DNA of 64,000 bases, from contig JBCAQO010000004.1 in the NCBI GenBank assembly GCA_039111635.1, positions 558,001 to 622,000 of the forward strand. Direction: 5' to 3'. This stretch comes from Heterobasidion occidentale. Lineage: Eukaryota; Basidiomycota; Agaricomycetes; Russulales; Bondarzewiaceae. The translations under genes were made by a program, and so were the position numbers. The notes under the pieces were generated by a model. That model worked only from the letters and a program-made list of their open reading frames with translations, was not told where the DNA came from and did no database searches. Each line of letters begins with the position of its first letter. Position 1 is the first letter of the stretch. Below are positions 59,948 through 64,000 of this stretch, in pieces.

Positions 59948-62677
59948 TCGACAAGTGAGTTGTAGGAAATCAGAAAACAATGTGAGGACACTTACGGTAG
60001 AGATTCAGAAGGTTTAAGTACTCGAGGCCAACGACCAATGCTCGTTTGTACCCAGTGGCCGTGCTACCGTGTGAGATCGTGGACGTTGAGATCAAAACGC
60101 GAATGCGGAGTCCGGACACATCGTTCGTTGTCCGCCACCGGATAATTCAAGCCCCGCGAGAGGCCACTGCTCACTACATCAGCCGCTCTATATGTCATTC
60201 ACGTTGTCGATCATGACACCAGGGATTGAAGAGACCACGCCTGATTGCCATGATCCTGAAAGGACATTGCTGAGGCTTGTATCATATACGAGGCACATCA
60301 CGTATCTCCTTGTCGCCACGTCGTGTACCGATATTATCTTGTATATCCATACTTTAGTTGGTCTTTACCGGTATTGCCCACAAGCGAAGCAGGTCATATC
60401 CATTTGTTCAAAAGATAATCTACATGTCGCTAGTCTCTTGCAAGAGCGATGCGAGCCCAATCACCAATATGCACTGAGCCACAGCGTCTCGATCGGTCCT
60501 TGCAGCGGCCTGCCGCCGCAGTCGATATATCCAATGAAACCGATCGGAGTTCAGCCAGACAACGGTCAAAAGAGAAGCGCACCTCTGCAACACGGGAGGC
60601 GCCCTTTTAGGGGGTCTTCTGAACATGAACAAAGCAAGCATAAGGCGGTGTTTGGAGATGTCCCTCGTTCAAAGAGACAAATACCGTGTCATGCACGGAC
60701 GTCCGTGCCGCGATCACCACGGCGGTGCAGTGCGAGTGACACGCGTGAGCTACCACACTCAATGACAGGATGGAGAATGTCCAGCCTCAGATCTTGAGGA
60801 AACTGATCGTCCTAGCGAGACCCACCTTATACTGCACGGAATTTTTTTTCCTGATGCCTCGCAGCATCTGTGGAATCCTCCGGTGTCTCTACACCACAGC
60901 AGTCTCGTTGGTTGCCACAGTGTCTTGTGGCACACATGTCAACGCCTCCCACTCAGTCGACGGTCATATCTCTCCACACCCGACTTGCCAGCTCAGCAGC
61001 GTCTGGACGCAGTCGTTGCTCGATGCAAGATTTGATCCCCGCCAGATTGTGCCCGTGCATCACTTCGGTTCATACCACCGTAGCTCTCCACGCTCAAAAT
61101 ACGCTTAGAGGGTCAAGGGGGTTGCCGACACTGCCACAAGGTCAACAGCAGCTTAAAATCCTTCGAGAACATGCCCAGAATTGGCGGACGACTCTGGTGT
61201 ATGATATCCCAACTCGACTTTGCCACCTGACAATCAGCCTGCTCTTCCTGTAAAGGCTCCAAGGCTCCACTGGTGCCAGTGACTTTGACCTCCTGGCTGA
61301 ACAGGTAACGCCGTTGTCGGGCGCAAATTTGCGACGAGGGAAGTGCGGAGGAAGCTATTCTTTGTGGGCAGGATGAACCGTAGCATCCGAGAAGGTGCCG
61401 AGGCGACCGCGGGGACCAGAGGGGAGGTCAAAAGAAAGCGATCAGCGGAGAACGCGGGCGATGCCATCAAACATAACGCATTTATATCAGTGAGTCCGTC
61501 TCCGTGGACAGACGTTCGGCAGTGTTAGATGGCATAAGAGAAGCCTTCTCCGCGCAGCCTGGGAACCATGCAAACAGATGAAACCACAGGGCGAGATGGA
61601 ACTTTCGCATTTCGTTGCTTGAAGGACCAGAGACGACACGACACAAACACAAGGATCTCAGATTGGGGTCCCAATCTGTGATACACCTTGATCTCGGGCC
61701 GATGTTTTGAAGCGGTACATCAGTCGGCGGCAGGGAGGGAGATGGGGGCATCGTCGATACGCGAGGGGCAATTGGGTCGATCACCAAGGTGAGAATAGTG
61801 CTGAGGACAGATTCAACAGTAGAGAGTAAGTCGCTGCTTTAGACTTCTCTGCGCCTTGCCTAACGTACCTTGTGTCCCTTCGCGTCTTTTTAACGATCTC
61901 CAACCTGCTGATGTTCTCGTTAGACTCTCCAGATTCCTGAAGAAATTTTAATTTTGTTTTGATTATGCCTCTGCAGCCCGACGCTCAGATGCTGATGAGC
62001 GTTGATTCCGAGCCTGGCCATTTCTGGCTGACGTCCATATCGAGAGGACTCTTGCTTTTCGTCATGTTCGGAGGGGGGGACATGGTGCTGTTGCGAAGAG
62101 TCACGTGCATACGTATCGTCCGCATTGTTGGATGTGATCTCTACTAAGTATCTGCGACAACGTTGTTGACAGGGTATTGAAAGGCAATGGGCAAGTTCAG
62201 TAAAATTAGCAATGCACTACCAATACCTTGCAAGACTTGGTAAGTTCCAAACGCTCTCCATCGACTCGTCCTGACATCCTTGTTCACGGCCTGTTCTCCC
62301 CAGCTTGTCCTGCAAACGTCCTTGAGAGTTCGTACTACTATCATCAGAGCACGGATCAGAGTAGTAGTCGATCTTTATTTTTGGCGAGTATGTTCAAGCA
62401 AGGGCTTGTAGGTCTCGTTGCTATCGGTCACACAGGGATGAAGCGCTGCATGGCGAAGAATGACTGTACCACATCAGGAAATCGGCACATTTCTTATCTA
62501 ACTTTTCTGTACTTACTGGATCTTACTACTCTTTTCAGCCATTTAGAGGCTTCGATAAAAATGCTCATTTCGAAGTTGACAGAATAAAAGCCCGGCAAGT
62601 TGGGTTCAGAGATGAGTGAGCAAAAAGCCCGAAAAAAAGGGAACAAGCACTCAGGTTTCAATAAGACCAAAAAATAA
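59948..62677. other. Unassigned region
   Basis: ORFs at 60192-60797 (+), 61234-61470 (-) and 61482-61787 (-) show no domains. A TATA-like gatataaatg is on the minus strand near 61478, just upstream of the 61.47 kb ORF, so a small gene there is possible but unproven. No repeats found. Confidence 0.35.
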
Positions 62678-63988
62678 TTAAAAAGCGATTTCATTTGCAT
62701 GGTGATCTATGAATTTGTTAACATAATATGAAACGAAGGCGCCGAGAGTATCAGTGAACTTGAAATCTCGAGGTAAGTGATTATTTCCGTAGACACCAAT
62801 CAGATGTGCACTGTGTAGGATACTATCTACATGAATTACCGAAGTGACTCTTCCTCCCCCCAAGCCTATCTGTGGTTTCACAATCCACATACCGGTATCT
62901 GGGCACGGTCTATCGCTGACAGGTACAAACCATTTGACAAGGGCGCAAGGATAGAGTATCTGCTGGTGCTTGAATGAGAAGAAGATGAGGACGCGCGCAG
63001 CATGAAGCCCTTGGAATCCGTCTAATTCTGGATCCTTCTCGGCAAAGATGCAGTCGTTTCGGGGATAGGCGGTCTTTCGCCAGTATCGTGTTGCATGGAT
63101 TCTTTCTCGGTGCATACCTCCAATGCCAGAGGGGTCACTTGGTGCATAGTAGATGGCGAGAGCAGAAGGGAATACTGATACCGCGCCGTAGACAGGCGGA
63201 CATTGGACAAGGGGGACCTCGGAGCCTGACTGTGGAGAATCAGGGTATACTTGGTCAAATAGAAATCTTTGGACAAGTTCAGTGAAGTTGGGTTGACTGA
63301 TGGCTGCTCCGAGGTCACGAAGCCGCCGTGGATATCCTTGGACTAGAAAAAAATGAGTTCAACTAGTCCACAAATTAAGTCCATACCACGCACCTTTTTT
63401 TACCGCTAGCGTGACTTCGCCAAGATAGCGAGGACCGTCTACGGTCGGATCATCATCTTTGTAATCATCTTCAATGGCTTCCAGAAGAGCGCTAGGTTCA
63501 TCATGAAGGGCATCCTCGTCCCAATCTGCGACTTGATTGACCCACAATGGAAGGCATGGACCGTTCAGCATCCCTCGGTCCGCAAAGTCCACGCGCGATG
63601 CTGCTAGTTTATCCTGCCGTTGATTGGTTAGAAGCATTTGCCCCAGCGCTTCACTCCGACTCGATCGTCGCCAGGGCTCCTTTACAGCTTTGATGTGCTT
63701 TGATTCGGTGATGGACGAGCAAATCCCATTTGGTGCCCCGTACATCTGGATCAGGTATCGATAATGCATCATGGAATGCTGGCGAGGCAATGAGAACCCG
63801 CTTGGTCTGACCCTGCACACTTGGAATATGACGCGGTCAGTATGGAATCGCTTGAGGGCATCGTCCATAGCGTCGAGAGTCGTCTCATCCAGCACATCAC
63901 GCCGAGCTAGATAACAAAAATCTAGAAAAGCGGAAATTGCGCGAACCATTTGAGCGGGGACGTGGCCAGTAATAGCAGGTAGATACAC
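62678..63988 (-). mobile_element. C-terminal part of a Plavaka-type transposase gene (runs off the right edge)
   Basis: Exon 63988-63394 and exon 63342-62678 join with correct phase (222 codons in the last exon). Characteristic stretches are PSGFSLPRQHSMMHYRYLI, APNGICSSITESKHIKAV, KEPWRRS, LGQMLLTNQRQDKLAAS and, in the last exon, APSDPSGIGGMHRERI, TGMWIVKPQ and the ending YVNKFIDHHANEIAF. I know these blocks from large Agaricomycete proteins annotated as Plavaka transposases. The catalytic region would lie upstream, beyond 64000. An acceptor TTATACAG precedes 63988, so another intron follows in that direction. No frame damage in the visible part; terminal inverted repeats were not identified. 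Confidence 0.75.
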
Positions 63989-64000
63989 CTGTATAATTGT

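Overview
The window looks like nuclear DNA of a basidiomycete, most likely an Agaricomycete of polypore type. The supporting signs are many short introns (about 50-110 nt, GTRNGT...YAG), a MUB1/samB-type MYND protein, an NDR kinase, a FunK1 fungal-type kinase, a Plavaka-type transposase C-terminus and a Tad-like LINE. No prokaryotic operons, CRISPR arrays or convincing tRNA genes were seen. GC content is uneven: about 0-16 kb and 40-51 kb are GC-rich, while 17-39 kb and 51-64 kb are more AT-rich and hold most of the mobile or decaying sequence.

Layout. 1.6-5.3 kb (minus): a five-exon transcription factor with two C2H2 fingers plus a Zn2Cys6 cluster (1063 aa). 6.1-14.3 kb: a head-to-tail array of about three diverged repeat units (8.9, 10.9 and 13.9 kb promoters, all minus), with an inverted fragment at 1-0.8 kb. 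Each unit starts with a TATA-box promoter and a short spliced locus carrying the hexapeptide QASTDI, followed by shared downstream blocks. Looser relatives lie at 15.9, 31.5 and 38.0 kb. 16.3-17.4 kb: an FtsJ-like methyltransferase (354 aa). 21.6-22.7 kb: a five-exon MYND-finger protein (275 aa). 22.8-29.6 kb: a complete LINE with two open ORFs, a poly(A) end and a 12-13 bp target-site duplication. 32.6-37.3 kb: a tandem duplication carrying two copies of a small beta-rich protein gene, the second frameshifted. 39.2-39.7 kb: mitochondrial Hsp10. 41.0-44.5 kb: a MUB1/samB homologue with several apparent frame breaks. 44.9-47.2 kb: an intact NDR/Cbk1-type kinase. 47.4-48.0 kb: a small unknown protein. 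50.6-50.8 kb: a candidate small secreted protein. 57.5-59.9 kb: a FunK1 kinase with an N-terminal frame break. 62.7-64 kb: the C-terminal part of a Plavaka-type transposase gene running off the right edge.

Conserved cellular functions (chaperonin, NDR/RAM signalling, MUB1-type ubiquitin adaptor, transcription factor) sit in the GC-rich blocks. The AT-rich blocks carry transposons, kinase and MYND family members and duplicated unknowns. The most unusual signal is the QASTDI promoter-intron-peptide family, which no standard feature type explains. All gene models here are read by eye from splice signals and phase; none has been checked by transcript data or database search.
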